From NCBI RefSeq assembly GCF_011067135.1, contig NZ_JAAMOW010000001.1, forward strand, positions 372,001-436,000: a stretch of 64,000 bases of DNA, in the 5' to 3' direction. Positions 37,771 to 47,746 of the stretch are shown piece after piece. Made by a program: the position numbers and the translations under genes. The stretch's first letter is position 1. Every line of letters starts with the position of its first letter. Origin of the DNA: Solimonas terrae. Its GTDB lineage: Bacteria; Pseudomonadota; Gammaproteobacteria; Nevskiales; Nevskiaceae. The notes beneath the pieces were generated by a model. The model worked only from the letters and a program-made list of their open reading frames with translations, made no database searches and was not told the origin of the DNA.

Positions 37771-37871
37771 TCGCGCCGCAGCGCGAAACAAAATGCCAGA
37801 CTGGAAAACGAAACGAGCAGCGACAGCGCTTCACGCACCTCTCCTGCAAACGGGAGAGGAAACTGTATGGA

Positions 37872-38969
37872 TTAGTCGACCACTTCCAGCATCAGATTCA
37901 ACGCCGCCCGCGCCGGCTCGGCAATCTCCTCCGGCACGCGGATGCGATTGACCGGCTGCCCGGCGACGATATTGTCGAGCGTCCACGCCAGATGCTGCGG
38001 GTCGGTACGGAACATCGTCGAGCACATGCACACGGTCGGCGACATGAACTCCACCGTCACACCCTTTTCCTTCATCTCGTCTGCAACGCGATTGACCAGA
38101 TTCAGCTCGGTGCCGATCAGCCAGTGGTCGCCCGGCTGCGATGCGCGCACGGTTCGCAGGATGTATTCGGTCGAGCCCACATAGTCGCTGGCTTCGCAGA
38201 CGGCGAGCGCGTTCTCCGGATGGCTGATGACCTTGCCGTTCGGCACGCGCTTGCGGAAATTCTCGATGTGCGACGGCTGGAACATCTGGTGCACCGAGCA
38301 GAAGCCGCGCCAGAGAATCATCTTGGCGGCCTTGATCTGCTCCGGCGTGTTGCCGCCGAGCGGTTTGGTGAAGTCCCAGACGATCATTTCGTCGAGACTG
38401 ATGCCCATGTTCTTCGCGGTATTGCGGCCGAGATGCTGGTCGGGGAAGAACAGCACTTTCTCGCGACGCGCGAACGACCATTCAAGCACCGCGCGCGCAT
38501 TGCTCGACGTGCAGACGATGCCGCCGTGGCTGCCGCAGAACGCTTTCAGGTCGGCCGCCGAGTTGATGTAGGTGACGGGCGTGACATGCTGATCGGGATC
38601 GAGCACTTCGGAAATCTCGGCCCAGCACCTGCGCACTTTGACAAGGTTCGCCATGTCGGCCATCGAACAGCCGGCGGCCAGATCCGGCAGGATCACGGTG
38701 CGCTTGCCGAAGGTCAGGATGTCGGCGACTTCCGCCATGAAATGCACGCCACAGAAGACGATGAACTCGGCGTCCGAGTTCGCCGCCAGCTGCGAGAGCT
38801 TCAGCGAATCGCCGGTGAAGTCGGCGTGCTTGAAGACCTCGTTGCGCTGATAGTGGTGGCCAAGGATACAGAGCCGGTCGCCGAGGACCTTCCTGGCGGC
38901 GACGATGCGCGCATCGCATTCGCCATCGTCGAGCAGATTGAATTCGTCGAGCTTCAGTACGGCAGCCAT
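37872..38969 (-). CDS. nadA: Quinolinate synthase
   Basis: [4Fe-4S] enzyme condensing iminoaspartate with dihydroxyacetone phosphate to quinolinate, for NAD synthesis. The 365-aa protein has ILGHHYQRNEVFKHADFTGD (~35-54), FCGVHFMAEVADIL with a cluster cysteine, and a C-terminal CMCSTMF. The ATG at 38969 is preferred over a longer frame that extends to 39002. Its product feeds NadC, encoded in this window at 47.7 kb; nadB is not here. Confidence 0.97.
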   Translation of the reverse strand: MAAVLKLDEFNLLDDGECDARIVAARKVLGDRLCILGHHYQRNEVFKHADFTGDSLKLSQLAANSDAEFIVFCGVHFMAEVADILTFGKRTVILPDLAAGCSMADMANLVKVRRCWAEISEVLDPDQHVTPVTYINSAADLKAFCGSHGGIVCTSSNARAVLEWSFARREKVLFFPDQHLGRNTAKNMGISLDEMIVWDFTKPLGGNTPEQIKAAKMILWRGFCSVHQMFQPSHIENFRKRVPNGKVISHPENALAVCEASDYVGSTEYILRTVRASQPGDHWLIGTELNLVNRVADEMKEKGVTVEFMSPTVCMCSTMFRTDPQHLAWTLDNIVAGQPVNRIRVPEEIAEPARAALNLMLEVVD

Positions 38970-39004
38970 CGTCCTGTCCTTCCGGGCGCGAGCCCGGACC
39001 AAAC

Positions 39005-40423
39005 CTAATCCAGAGCCTGAATCTTCAGCGGCACGGTGACCGTCGGCGCGTCCGAAGCGCTGCCCAATGCAGCCGTCACGTCCACCGACACCGGACCGTC
39101 GGTCGGTATCGTCAACGAGAACAGATCGCCGGACTTGATCGACAGATTGTTGCCGATCGTCGCCACCGACGCGTCGGACACCGACCAGATCACGTGCCGC
39201 GTGATGTCCTGCGTCGTGTTGTCGGTGAAGGTCGCGATACCCGAATACTGCAGATCGTCGAGCGCCGTCAGCGTCTGCTCGTCGGCCGGCGAGATTGCGA
39301 GGCTCTTGAACGTGCGCTCGCCACCTGTGACCGTCACCGGCGCCGAGGTGACCGGATCGACATCGTCATAGACCGGATTGCCGTCGGCATCGATCACCGG
39401 AAAACTCGCCGTGATGTTGGCGGTGCCGGCTTTCAGCACCGACACGTAACCGATCACCGGGGCAATGACCGTGCTGTCGCTCGACTGCAGCGTCACCTGC
39501 CCCGACAGATCCTGCGTATCGGACACACCGTCGCCGAAGCCGGCGATCGTCTTCATGGTTTCGGTCGTGTTCACCGTCTGCGTCTTGGTGTCGGCCGTAT
39601 AGGTCATGACATTGATCGCCTGGCTCGCCGGAAACTCCGGCGTCAGGCTCAGTGTCTTGAGCTCGCGGACATTGACCGGAATCTGCAGCGCCGCCTGGGC
39701 CATCGCCGCCACGTCGCTGCCGTCCGGGCAGTTCAGCGCCATTTGCGCGGTGCGCGTGCCCAGGGTGTCACCGGCCACCAGCGTGACGCCACTGGAGGAC
39801 GAGGCCAGCTGCACGACGCTGTCGAGCGGATTGTCGCTGCTGTCCGTCGAGGTCGTGCTGCCGGTGACCTCATCGGCAGGTTGATCGGTGAACGACCAGG
39901 TGCCGAAGCCAGTGACCGTTCGCGTGTAACCGTCGACGACGGTCTTGGCATTGATCGGCGTGCTGGTGTGCTTGACCATCGACACGCTGGACTGGTCGAC
40001 ACTGAACGAGGTCGGGGTTTCCACCGTCAGATCGTAGCTCACGTTCAAGGACGAAAAGCTGGCCGTGATCGTGGTCGTACCCGGCTGATTCGGAATCACG
40101 ACACCGGCGCCGTACGCCAGCGTCGTGCTGCCCGGATACAGGATGTCGCCGTTGCTGACCGCGGCGACATCGGGATTCGACGACGCCCAGTGAGCGCGCG
40201 TCGCGAAACCGCTGTCGTAGTGTCCGTTGTCGAACACGATCGACAAGGTCAGCGCCTCCGGAAAACACAGGAACGACTTGCCCGAGTTCAGACCCAACAG
40301 ACCGTTGGTCTGCGCGATGACCAGATGGTCAGGCTTCGAACCATGGCCCACACCACTGCACGCAGCGACCATGCAGCTCAACGCGGCGCACCAGCACAGC
40401 AACAAGCATTTCTGAAATTTCAT
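39005..40423 (-). CDS. Putative lipoprotein with Ig-like (BIG2-type) repeats
   Basis: A 472-aa exported protein. The lipoprotein signal is MKFQKCLLLCWCAALSCMVA followed by AC (lipobox VAAC, Cys22). The rest is Ser/Thr/Asp-rich and beta-strand-like, with repeated phrases of bacterial Ig-like domains: WASSNPDVAAVSNGD, GTTTITASFSS, LQSSDSTVIAPVIGYVSVLK, GTANITASFPV and VIWSVSDASVATIGN. That suggests three or four such domains. It is probably surface or periplasmic, attached by lipid. Function unknown. It lies between aspS and nadA, with a codon and amino-acid style unlike its housekeeping neighbours. Confidence 0.75.
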   Translation of the reverse strand: MKFQKCLLLCWCAALSCMVAACSGVGHGSKPDHLVIAQTNGLLGLNSGKSFLCFPEALTLSIVFDNGHYDSGFATRAHWASSNPDVAAVSNGDILYPGSTTLAYGAGVVIPNQPGTTTITASFSSLNVSYDLTVETPTSFSVDQSSVSMVKHTSTPINAKTVVDGYTRTVTGFGTWSFTDQPADEVTGSTTSTDSSDNPLDSVVQLASSSSGVTLVAGDTLGTRTAQMALNCPDGSDVAAMAQAALQIPVNVRELKTLSLTPEFPASQAINVMTYTADTKTQTVNTTETMKTIAGFGDGVSDTQDLSGQVTLQSSDSTVIAPVIGYVSVLKAGTANITASFPVIDADGNPVYDDVDPVTSAPVTVTGGERTFKSLAISPADEQTLTALDDLQYSGIATFTDNTTQDITRHVIWSVSDASVATIGNNLSIKSGDLFSLTIPTDGPVSVDVTAALGSASDAPTVTVPLKIQALD

Positions 40424-40462
40424 GAGTCCGGCCCCCTGAGCGCCGGCTTTTTGAATTCGTGA

Positions 40463-42238
<1,776 letters not shown>

Positions 42239-42382
42239 TAATGAAGATTCGTGAGAAATCCGCCTGCGCGGATCGAATGACGGGGAGAGCCGGAAAACCT
42301 GGGTTCCGCTCCGGGCCGCGTAGTGTAACCGCGTGCCGGCGCCGCAGCCACGCAGCTCGCCGGCCGGGCATGGCGCCTCGGT

Positions 42383-42736
42383 TCAGGCCGAAGCTTCGCC
42401 CTTGCCCGATGCCGCCGGTTTGCTGTCGCCTGCCTTGGCCGCCGGCGCACTGGCGGGACTGTCGGCCTTCTTCGTTTCCGTCTTGGCGCTGTCGTCCGCC
42501 TTGGTCGCGGCCGGCTTGTCGCCACTTTGTTCGCCGGCCAGATTCTTCTTGCCGCCTGACTTGAAGTCGGTCTCGTACCAACCGCCACCGCTCAGGCGAA
42601 AACCGGCAGCCGAGACCTGCTTGACCAATGCCGGCTGGCCGCATTCCGGACAGATCGTTTCCGGCGGATCGGAAATCTTGTGCAGGATCTCGCTGTCGGC
42701 CTTGCAGGCCGTGCAGTGGTAGTCGTAAATCGGCAT
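42383..42736 (-). CDS. FmdB-family zinc-ribbon protein
   Basis: A 117-aa protein. The N-terminal FmdB/CxxC regulatory domain MPIYDYHCTACK has zinc cysteines 8, 11, 29 and 32, and FRLSGGGWYETDF is conserved. From ~65 on the chain is a low-complexity Lys/Ala/Asp/Ser tail. The family often lies just upstream of aspS, as here; its molecular role is not settled (regulatory zinc ribbon suspected). Confidence 0.88.
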   Translation of the reverse strand: MPIYDYHCTACKADSEILHKISDPPETICPECGQPALVKQVSAAGFRLSGGGWYETDFKSGGKKNLAGEQSGDKPAATKADDSAKTETKKADSPASAPAAKAGDSKPAASGKGEASA

Positions 42737-42785
42737 CGCGTTCCTCGAAACTGGTCATCCCCGCATGGGGTCGCGGCGCGTATTC

Positions 42786-43886
42786 TCAAGAACCGCGTTG
42801 CTGCGGTCCAGCACTATTCGCGGCTGCGCCCTGCGGCCGCGCGCGCGTCGGCAACAACAGGTGTATCTGTGCGCCGCCGTCGTGCGGCTCCGCCCAGATC
42901 TCGCCATCGTGATAGGCCGCGATCTTGCGGCAGATCGCCAGCCCCATGCCGGTACCACTGTAGTCGGCCTGCGCGTGCAGGCGATGAAACGGCGCGAAGA
43001 CGTGATCGACCTGTTCTGCGGGAATGCCGATGCCGTTGTCGGTGAACGTGAAATGCCATTCGTCGCGCTCGGCACGGGCTCGCACCGCCAGGCGCGGCAC
43101 ACGCCCGGCCGGCTGGTATTTCAGCGCATTGGCGATCAGGTTCTGGAACAGTTGCGCCAGCAGCGCATGATCGGCCTCGATCACCGGCAGTTCGGGCACG
43201 ATGATCTGCGCGTCCAGTTGTGCAATCTCGCTGGCCAGTTGCTCGCGCGCCTGGGCAAAAGCCTCGTCCAGGGGACGCATCTCGATACGGGCGTCGCGCC
43301 GACCGATCCGCGACAACTGCAGCAGGGCATCGACCAGCTTCTGTGTCTGCTGCACGCCTTGCCGGATCTGCGCGACAAAGCTGCGCGCGTCGCTGTCCAG
43401 CGTTTCGCCATAGCGCTGATCGAGCAGCCGCGCGAAGCCTTCGATGTTGTGCAATGGTGTCTGCAGGTCATGCGACGCCGCATAGGCAAACTGCTCGAAA
43501 TCGGCCGCCGAGCGCTTGTACTGCTGCAATGCATTGCGCAAACGCTTTTCGCTGGCTTCGTGCAGCAGCAGTTCCTGACGCAGATGGTCCTGCGCAGCCG
43601 GGGATGGGTCGACTGCATTGCTCGTCACCTCGCGGCGCCACTGCCGCATCATGGCCAGCGCCGCCAGCAAGACGACGATCGTCATCGTCGCCGCCGCCAT
43701 CTTCCAGCCGCTGCCGATCAGGACGACGGCAAGACCCAAGGCGATCAGCAAGGCGCAGCAGACGACGCGCTCGCGATGTCGTGGCCAGGCCAGCGGCCAG
43801 ACGCGCGCCAGGCCGAAGCCGGCAAGCAGCCAGCAGATCGCGGCCAGCAATGCGGACATCAGCGGTGGCGACAGCAAGGCATTCAT
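42786..43886 (-). CDS. Orphan membrane sensor histidine kinase
   Basis: A 366-aa kinase with two or three N-terminal membrane helices (~9-30, 41-58, 62-80) and a short coiled segment. The phospho-acceptor is His139 in AYAASHDLQTPL, and the ATPase domain has an N-box QNLIANALKY, G1 DNGIGIPAEQV and G2 GTGMGLAICRKIA. There is no PAS or HAMP domain, and hardly any periplasmic loop, so sensing is probably within the membrane or by partners. No response regulator is adjacent on either side. Confidence 0.88.
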   Translation of the reverse strand: MNALLSPPLMSALLAAICWLLAGFGLARVWPLAWPRHRERVVCCALLIALGLAVVLIGSGWKMAAATMTIVVLLAALAMMRQWRREVTSNAVDPSPAAQDHLRQELLLHEASEKRLRNALQQYKRSAADFEQFAYAASHDLQTPLHNIEGFARLLDQRYGETLDSDARSFVAQIRQGVQQTQKLVDALLQLSRIGRRDARIEMRPLDEAFAQAREQLASEIAQLDAQIIVPELPVIEADHALLAQLFQNLIANALKYQPAGRVPRLAVRARAERDEWHFTFTDNGIGIPAEQVDHVFAPFHRLHAQADYSGTGMGLAICRKIAAYHDGEIWAEPHDGGAQIHLLLPTRARPQGAAANSAGPQQRGS

Positions 43887-43983
43887 TCGATGTGGCGCAA
43901 GGATCGGGGCGGTCCGTTTCTGCGCGAATTCTGACTCAAAGCCCAGTACTTCTGGTCGCCGCCGGCCGGTGCAGGCACGCCGT

Positions 43984-44757
43984 TCAGTTGTCCGCCGCCG
44001 GGGCTGCCAGCGGCTCGATCGTCAGATCCGGAAAGCGCAGCAGACCCTCGGCAAAAGCGCGATAGGCCGCTGCCGCTACCGCGGCACGACCCTTGAAGCC
44101 GAACTCGATGTGCCGCGGCCCGCCCGCGATCGCGCGCGACGGCAGGCTCGACAGCTTCAGACCCGGGTGGCCGGCCAGGGTGTCGCGCATCAGATCGAGC
44201 AGATCGCCCTCGCCGCTGCTGCCGATCGCGCGCAGCCGGAACTCGACATCAGGCTCGGCACAGTGCAGGTAGCGCAGCTGCGTGTCGAGCACCCATTCGA
44301 GCATCGGCCAGGCCATCTCCGGAAAACCCGGCACGAAGTAGCAGTGCCCGAAACTGAAGCCGGGAACCTGATTGACCGGATTCGGGATCAGGCCGGCGCC
44401 GAGCGGAAAATCGGTCATCAACAAGCGATTCGGCGTCGCCGCCGCACCGTAGTGCTCGACCAGCATCTGCTCGGCTTCGCGATGCCGTTGCAGCGGCACG
44501 CCGAACGCCAATGCCGCCGCCTGCCGCGTGCAATCGTCCGGCGTGGCGCCGATGCCGCCGCAGGACAACAGCTCATCACCACGCGTCACGACCGCGCGAA
44601 CGGCCTCGGCGATCGCCAGCTCGTCATCGCCGAGGAACTGCGCCCAGCCGAGTTCGATGCCGCGGGCGCGCAGCAGCTCCAGCACCTTCGCAAAATGCCG
44701 GTCCTGGCGTTTGCCGCTGAGAATTTCGTCGCCGATGACGAACAAACCGAGAGCCAT
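43984..44757 (-). CDS. MoaB/Mog-domain protein (CinA N-terminal-like)
   Basis: A 257-aa protein with the molybdopterin-binding fold: LFVIGDEILSGKRQDRHFAK (~5-24), SCGGIGATPDDCTRQAAALA and NRLLMTDFPLGAGLIPNP. This resembles the N-terminal COG1058 half of CinA without the C-terminal nicotinamide-nucleotide amidase. Related stand-alone proteins are annotated as competence/damage-inducible proteins or ADP-ribose pyrophosphatases; the true activity here is not known. Confidence 0.8.
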   Translation of the reverse strand: MALGLFVIGDEILSGKRQDRHFAKVLELLRARGIELGWAQFLGDDELAIAEAVRAVVTRGDELLSCGGIGATPDDCTRQAAALAFGVPLQRHREAEQMLVEHYGAAATPNRLLMTDFPLGAGLIPNPVNQVPGFSFGHCYFVPGFPEMAWPMLEWVLDTQLRYLHCAEPDVEFRLRAIGSSGEGDLLDLMRDTLAGHPGLKLSSLPSRAIAGGPRHIEFGFKGRAAVAAAAYRAFAEGLLRFPDLTIEPLAAPAADN

Positions 44758-44977
44758 GCGCGTTTCCGTGTGCCGATGCGATGAGGGCGGCTGACGCCGC
44801 CCCCGTATTCTGCCGCGTAACGGTGTGTGCCACTCGTCCGGCCAGCCGAATTTCCCTCAGGCCTCGGAGATGTCGGTCTCGGTGCCCTGCCTTTTTTCGC
44901 CATTCGCACGAAAGCCTGACGTGCCGCCACGGCATGGCATGCCTGAGCGGCAATTCGCCTTTTCGCATCGCGGAGTT

Positions 44978-45007
44978 TGTACGCGGAATTTTGCGGCCGT
45001 TATGCTG
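44978..45007 (+). promoter_or_regulatory. Candidate promoter of the yajL-like gene
   Basis: The 307-bp divergent gap (44758-45064) has no gene I can support. It contains TTGTAC (44978-44983), 18 bp, then TATGCT (45002-45007), a plausible sigma-70 pair 58 bp before the ATG, and a GGAGAAGAG ribosome site just before 45065. Confidence 0.4.
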
Positions 45008-45064
45008 CAGCCGGCGAAACCGAAAACCCCACAAGCCCTGCGCTTCACGCATTGGAGAAGAGCG

Positions 45065-45610
45065 ATGAATGTGCTGATCCCGATTGCCGACGGTTCCGAA
45101 TCGCTGGAAACCGTCACCCTCACCAACGTCCTGCGACGTGGCGGCCTCAGCGTCACGCTCGCAGCGATCGGTCGCAAGACCGAAGTCAACGGCACACGCG
45201 ACATCGGCCTGCGCGCCGACACGCTGTTCGATGCGGTTTCAGACCGCGATTTCGATGCCATCGTTCTGCCCGGCGGTGAAGCCGGCGCCAGCGCACTCGG
45301 CGCGCATCCGGCGCTGGTCGAGAAGCTGCATGCGCAGCGGCTCGCGCATCGCTGGTTCGGCGGCATCTGCGCCGCCCCGGCGCTGGCACTGGCGCCGCAT
45401 GGCCTGCTCGATGGCAAGCAGGCAACCTGTTATCCGGCATTCCGCGACAAACTGCTGCACTGGGTCGACCAGCCGGTGGTCGCCGATGGTCATTGCCTGA
45501 CCAGCCAGGGTCCGGCGACCGCCATCGCTTTCGGCCTTGCGCTGATCGAAAAGCTGGCAGGCCACAACACCCGGCAACGCGTCGCCGCCGATCTGCTGGC
45601 CGAGAGCTGA
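45065..45610 (+). CDS. DJ-1/PfpI family protein, YajL-like
   Basis: A 181-aa DJ-1 superfamily protein. Seen: MNVLIPIADGSESLETVTL with Glu14, and the reactive nucleophile-elbow Cys102 in WFGGICAAPALAL, the two residues that define the DJ-1/YajL site, and SQGPATAIAFGLALIEKL at the end. YajL proteins act in protection against oxidative or carbonyl damage (chaperone/deglycase claims vary). It faces a glutaredoxin and lies near Fe-SOD, so a stress grouping is plausible. The longer frame upstream (44825) is not conserved-looking. Confidence 0.9.
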   Translation: MNVLIPIADGSESLETVTLTNVLRRGGLSVTLAAIGRKTEVNGTRDIGLRADTLFDAVSDRDFDAIVLPGGEAGASALGAHPALVEKLHAQRLAHRWFGGICAAPALALAPHGLLDGKQATCYPAFRDKLLHWVDQPVVADGHCLTSQGPATAIAFGLALIEKLAGHNTRQRVAADLLAES

Positions 45611-45621
45611 TGCCGGCACAA

Positions 45622-45654
45622 CGAAAAACGCCCGCTTGCAGCGGGCGTTTTTCG
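45622..45654. terminator. Bidirectional terminator between yajL-like gene and grxD
   Basis: CGAAAAACGCCCGC (45622-45635) is followed by a 5-nt loop and its perfect inverse (45641-45654). The AAAAA/TTTTT arms give a T-run on both strands, fitting two convergent genes. Confidence 0.9.
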
Positions 45655-45671
45655 CTTCAGCAAGCGCGGGT

Positions 45672-45998
45672 TCAGGCCGCTTTCTTGTCGACGGCTTCGG
45701 TCAGCATCTTTTTCAGCTCGCCGCTCTGGTAGAGATCGAGGGTGATGTCGCAACCGCCGATCAGTTCGCCCTTCACGTACAGCTGCGGGAACGTCGGCCA
45801 GTTCGCGAACTTGGGCAGCGCGCGATAGACCTCTTCGTCCTCGAAAATGTTGACGTAGGCGAACGGCGCTTCGCAGGCCTTCAGTGCCTGCACCACACGG
45901 GCGGAAAACCCACACTGCGGAAAATCGGGCGTCCCCTTCATGTAGACGATGATCGGGTTGTCGGTAACCTGCTTCTTGATTCTTTCGAGTGCATCCAT
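45672..45998 (-). CDS. grxD: Monothiol glutaredoxin (Grx4/GrxD family)
   Basis: A 108-aa glutaredoxin that binds or carries [2Fe-2S] clusters with glutathione and BolA partners. Seen: active site MKGTPDFPQCGFS with Cys29 in CGFS, WPTFPQLYVKGELIGGCDI and a C-terminal LYQSGELKKML. The ATG at 45998 (MDALERIKK) is chosen over a 9-residue longer frame. Its own promoter region has a consensus -10 within an inverted repeat. Confidence 0.95.
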   Translation of the reverse strand: MDALERIKKQVTDNPIIVYMKGTPDFPQCGFSARVVQALKACEAPFAYVNIFEDEEVYRALPKFANWPTFPQLYVKGELIGGCDITLDLYQSGELKKMLTEAVDKKAA

Positions 45999-46027
45999 TA
46001 CGTCTCTCCGGACGAGGGAGTTCAAAC

Positions 46028-46048
46028 GGCGGCGGATTATACGCCGCC
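46028..46048 (-). promoter_or_regulatory. grxD -10 element inside an inverted repeat
   Basis: On the minus strand a perfect TATAAT (46041-46036) lies 37 bp before the grxD ATG. It is flanked by exact 7-bp arms GGCGGCG (46028-46034) and CGCCGCC (46042-46048). No good -35 is visible, so an activator or a repressor acting on the dyad is possible. Confidence 0.5.
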
Positions 46049-46070
46049 ATTCACGGGAAGGTGATTCCTA

Positions 46071-46100
46071 TTGAATTGTCTGGGGGTATTCGCCTATTTT
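46071..46100 (+). promoter_or_regulatory. Candidate sodB promoter
   Basis: TTGAAT (46071-46076), 18 bp, then TATTTT (46095-46100), 62 bp before the sodB ATG; AAAAGGAA ribosome site at ~46147-46154. Confidence 0.4.
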
Positions 46101-46162
46101 GTCGATCCCCCGAGCCAGTACGTGCAGCTCGCACCGACACCAGCAGAAAAAGGAACACCGAC

Positions 46163-46738
46163 ATGGCATTGACGCTCCCCGAACTCCCGTACGCCCGCGA
46201 CGCGCTGACACCGCACATGTCCGCGGAAACCCTCGATTATCACTATGGCAAGCACCACAAGGCCTATGTCGATAACGGCAACAAGCTGATCGCCGGCACT
46301 GAATTCGAAAGCATGCCGATCGAGGACATCATCAGGAAATCCTCCGGCAAGATCTTCAACAATGCCGCGCAGGTCTGGAATCACACGTTCTTCTGGAACT
46401 GCCTGACGCCGAAGCAAGGCGCGCCGGGCAAGAAGTTGACCGACGCTCTGGTCAAACAGTTCGGCGGAATCGACGATTTCAAGAAACAGTTCACTGAAAC
46501 CGCGGTCGGCACCTTCGGTTCCGGCTGGGCCTGGCTGGTGCAGAACGCCGACGGCACGCTGGCCATCACCAGCACCGCGAATGCCGACAACCCGCTGACC
46601 AAGAACCAGAAGCCGCTGCTGACCTGCGACGTCTGGGAACACGCCTACTACGTCGACTACCGCAATGCCCGGCCGACCTTCCTCGAACACTTCTGGTCGC
46701 TGGTGAACTGGGATTTCGTCGAGAAGAATCTGGGTTAA
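46163..46738 (+). CDS. sodB: Superoxide dismutase (Fe type)
   Basis: Converts superoxide to H2O2 and O2 in the cytoplasm. The 191-aa protein has metal ligands His27 (YHYGKHHKAYV), the second His in WNHTFFW, and Asp/His in DVWEHAYYVDY. The Gln in NNAAQVWNHTFFW and the GSGWAWLV strand are of the iron type rather than the manganese type. It is followed by a strong terminator. Confidence 0.97.
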   Translation: MALTLPELPYARDALTPHMSAETLDYHYGKHHKAYVDNGNKLIAGTEFESMPIEDIIRKSSGKIFNNAAQVWNHTFFWNCLTPKQGAPGKKLTDALVKQFGGIDDFKKQFTETAVGTFGSGWAWLVQNADGTLAITSTANADNPLTKNQKPLLTCDVWEHAYYVDYRNARPTFLEHFWSLVNWDFVEKNLG

Positions 46739-46758
46739 AATCGGCCAATCCGATGAGT

Positions 46759-46784
46759 CGAGAGCCGCGCTTGCGCGGCTCTCG
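46759..46784 (+). terminator. sodB terminator
   Basis: CGAGAGCCGCG (46759-46769), loop CTTG and its perfect inverse (46774-46784), then GCTTTCTGGG; 20 bp after the sodB stop. Confidence 0.75.
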
Positions 46785-46820
46785 GCTTTCTGGGTTCCCG
46801 TTTTTCGAGGAAGCTGCACG

Positions 46821-47729
46821 ATGCCGCGTCATTTTCTCAAGCTGTCCGATCTGAGCGCCGCCGAGGCACGCAGCCTCATCGAGCGCGCAATCGCGCTCAA
46901 GGCGCAGGCAGCGGACACCCGCTATCGTCCTTTCGTCGGCAAGACGCTGGCGATGATCTTCACCAAGAACTCGACGCGCACGCGAGTCAGCTTCGAAGCC
47001 GGCATGGCGCGTTACGGCGGCCACGCCCTGTTCCTGTCGGCCGGCGTCACCCAGATCGGCCGTGACGAACCGATCAGCGACACGGCCAAGGTGCTGTCGC
47101 GGATGTGCGACGCCATCATGATCCGCAACGATTCGCAGGCCGATCAGGCCGAGCTCGCGGCCAATTCGCGCGTGCCGGTCATCAACGGTCTGTCGGACCA
47201 GCATCACCCCTGCCAGCTGCTGGCCGACATGCAGACCTGGTTCGAGCACCGCGGCGACCCGCGCGGCAAGATCGCAGCCTGGATCGGCGACGGCAACAAC
47301 AATGTCTGCCATTCGTTCATCGAGGCAGCCGTGATGTTCGGCTTCACGCTGCGCATCGCCGCGCCGGCCGGCTATGCGCCGGACGCGGATCTGGTGAAGG
47401 CGGCCGGCGCCGCCGTGCAGATCGTCGACGCAGCCGCGACGGCGGCAAAGGGCGCCGATCTGGTCGTCACCGATACCTGGACCAGCATGGGCCAGGAAGC
47501 CGAACAGAAGAAGCGGCTGGCGGCGTTTGCGGCCTATCAGGTCGATGCCGGATTGATGGCGAGCGCACATGCCGATGCGATCTTCCTGCACTGCCTGCCC
47601 GCCCATCGCGGCGAAGAGGTGACTGCGGAGGTGATCGACGGCGCGCAATCGGTCGTGTTCGACGAAGCCGAAAATCGCCTCTGGGCGCAGATGGCGCTGG
47701 TCGAATTCCTGCTGCAGCCGCAGCACTGA
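46821..47729 (+). CDS. argF: Ornithine carbamoyltransferase (anabolic)
   Basis: Makes citrulline from ornithine and carbamoyl phosphate in arginine synthesis. The 302-aa protein has the carbamoyl-phosphate loop STRTRVSFEAG (51-61), the HPCQLLADMQT motif and the catalytic HCLPAHRGEEV near residue 255. Single compact form, not the catabolic ArcB type. The nadC gene starts 17 bp downstream. Confidence 0.96.
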   Translation: MPRHFLKLSDLSAAEARSLIERAIALKAQAADTRYRPFVGKTLAMIFTKNSTRTRVSFEAGMARYGGHALFLSAGVTQIGRDEPISDTAKVLSRMCDAIMIRNDSQADQAELAANSRVPVINGLSDQHHPCQLLADMQTWFEHRGDPRGKIAAWIGDGNNNVCHSFIEAAVMFGFTLRIAAPAGYAPDADLVKAAGAAVQIVDAAATAAKGADLVVTDTWTSMGQEAEQKKRLAAFAAYQVDAGLMASAHADAIFLHCLPAHRGEEVTAEVIDGAQSVVFDEAENRLWAQMALVEFLLQPQH

Positions 47730-47746
47730 CGGCCGGAGCCACGCGC

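Noticed and set aside
37283-37951. ORFs on both strands in the hairpin-bounded element (FSLLVQRKGTKR- and FSLLVQREVGKR-like starts)
   Set aside because: The similar peptides arise from the two inverted end hairpins; such frames are recurrent false genes in dispersed repeats, and one runs into nadA antisense.
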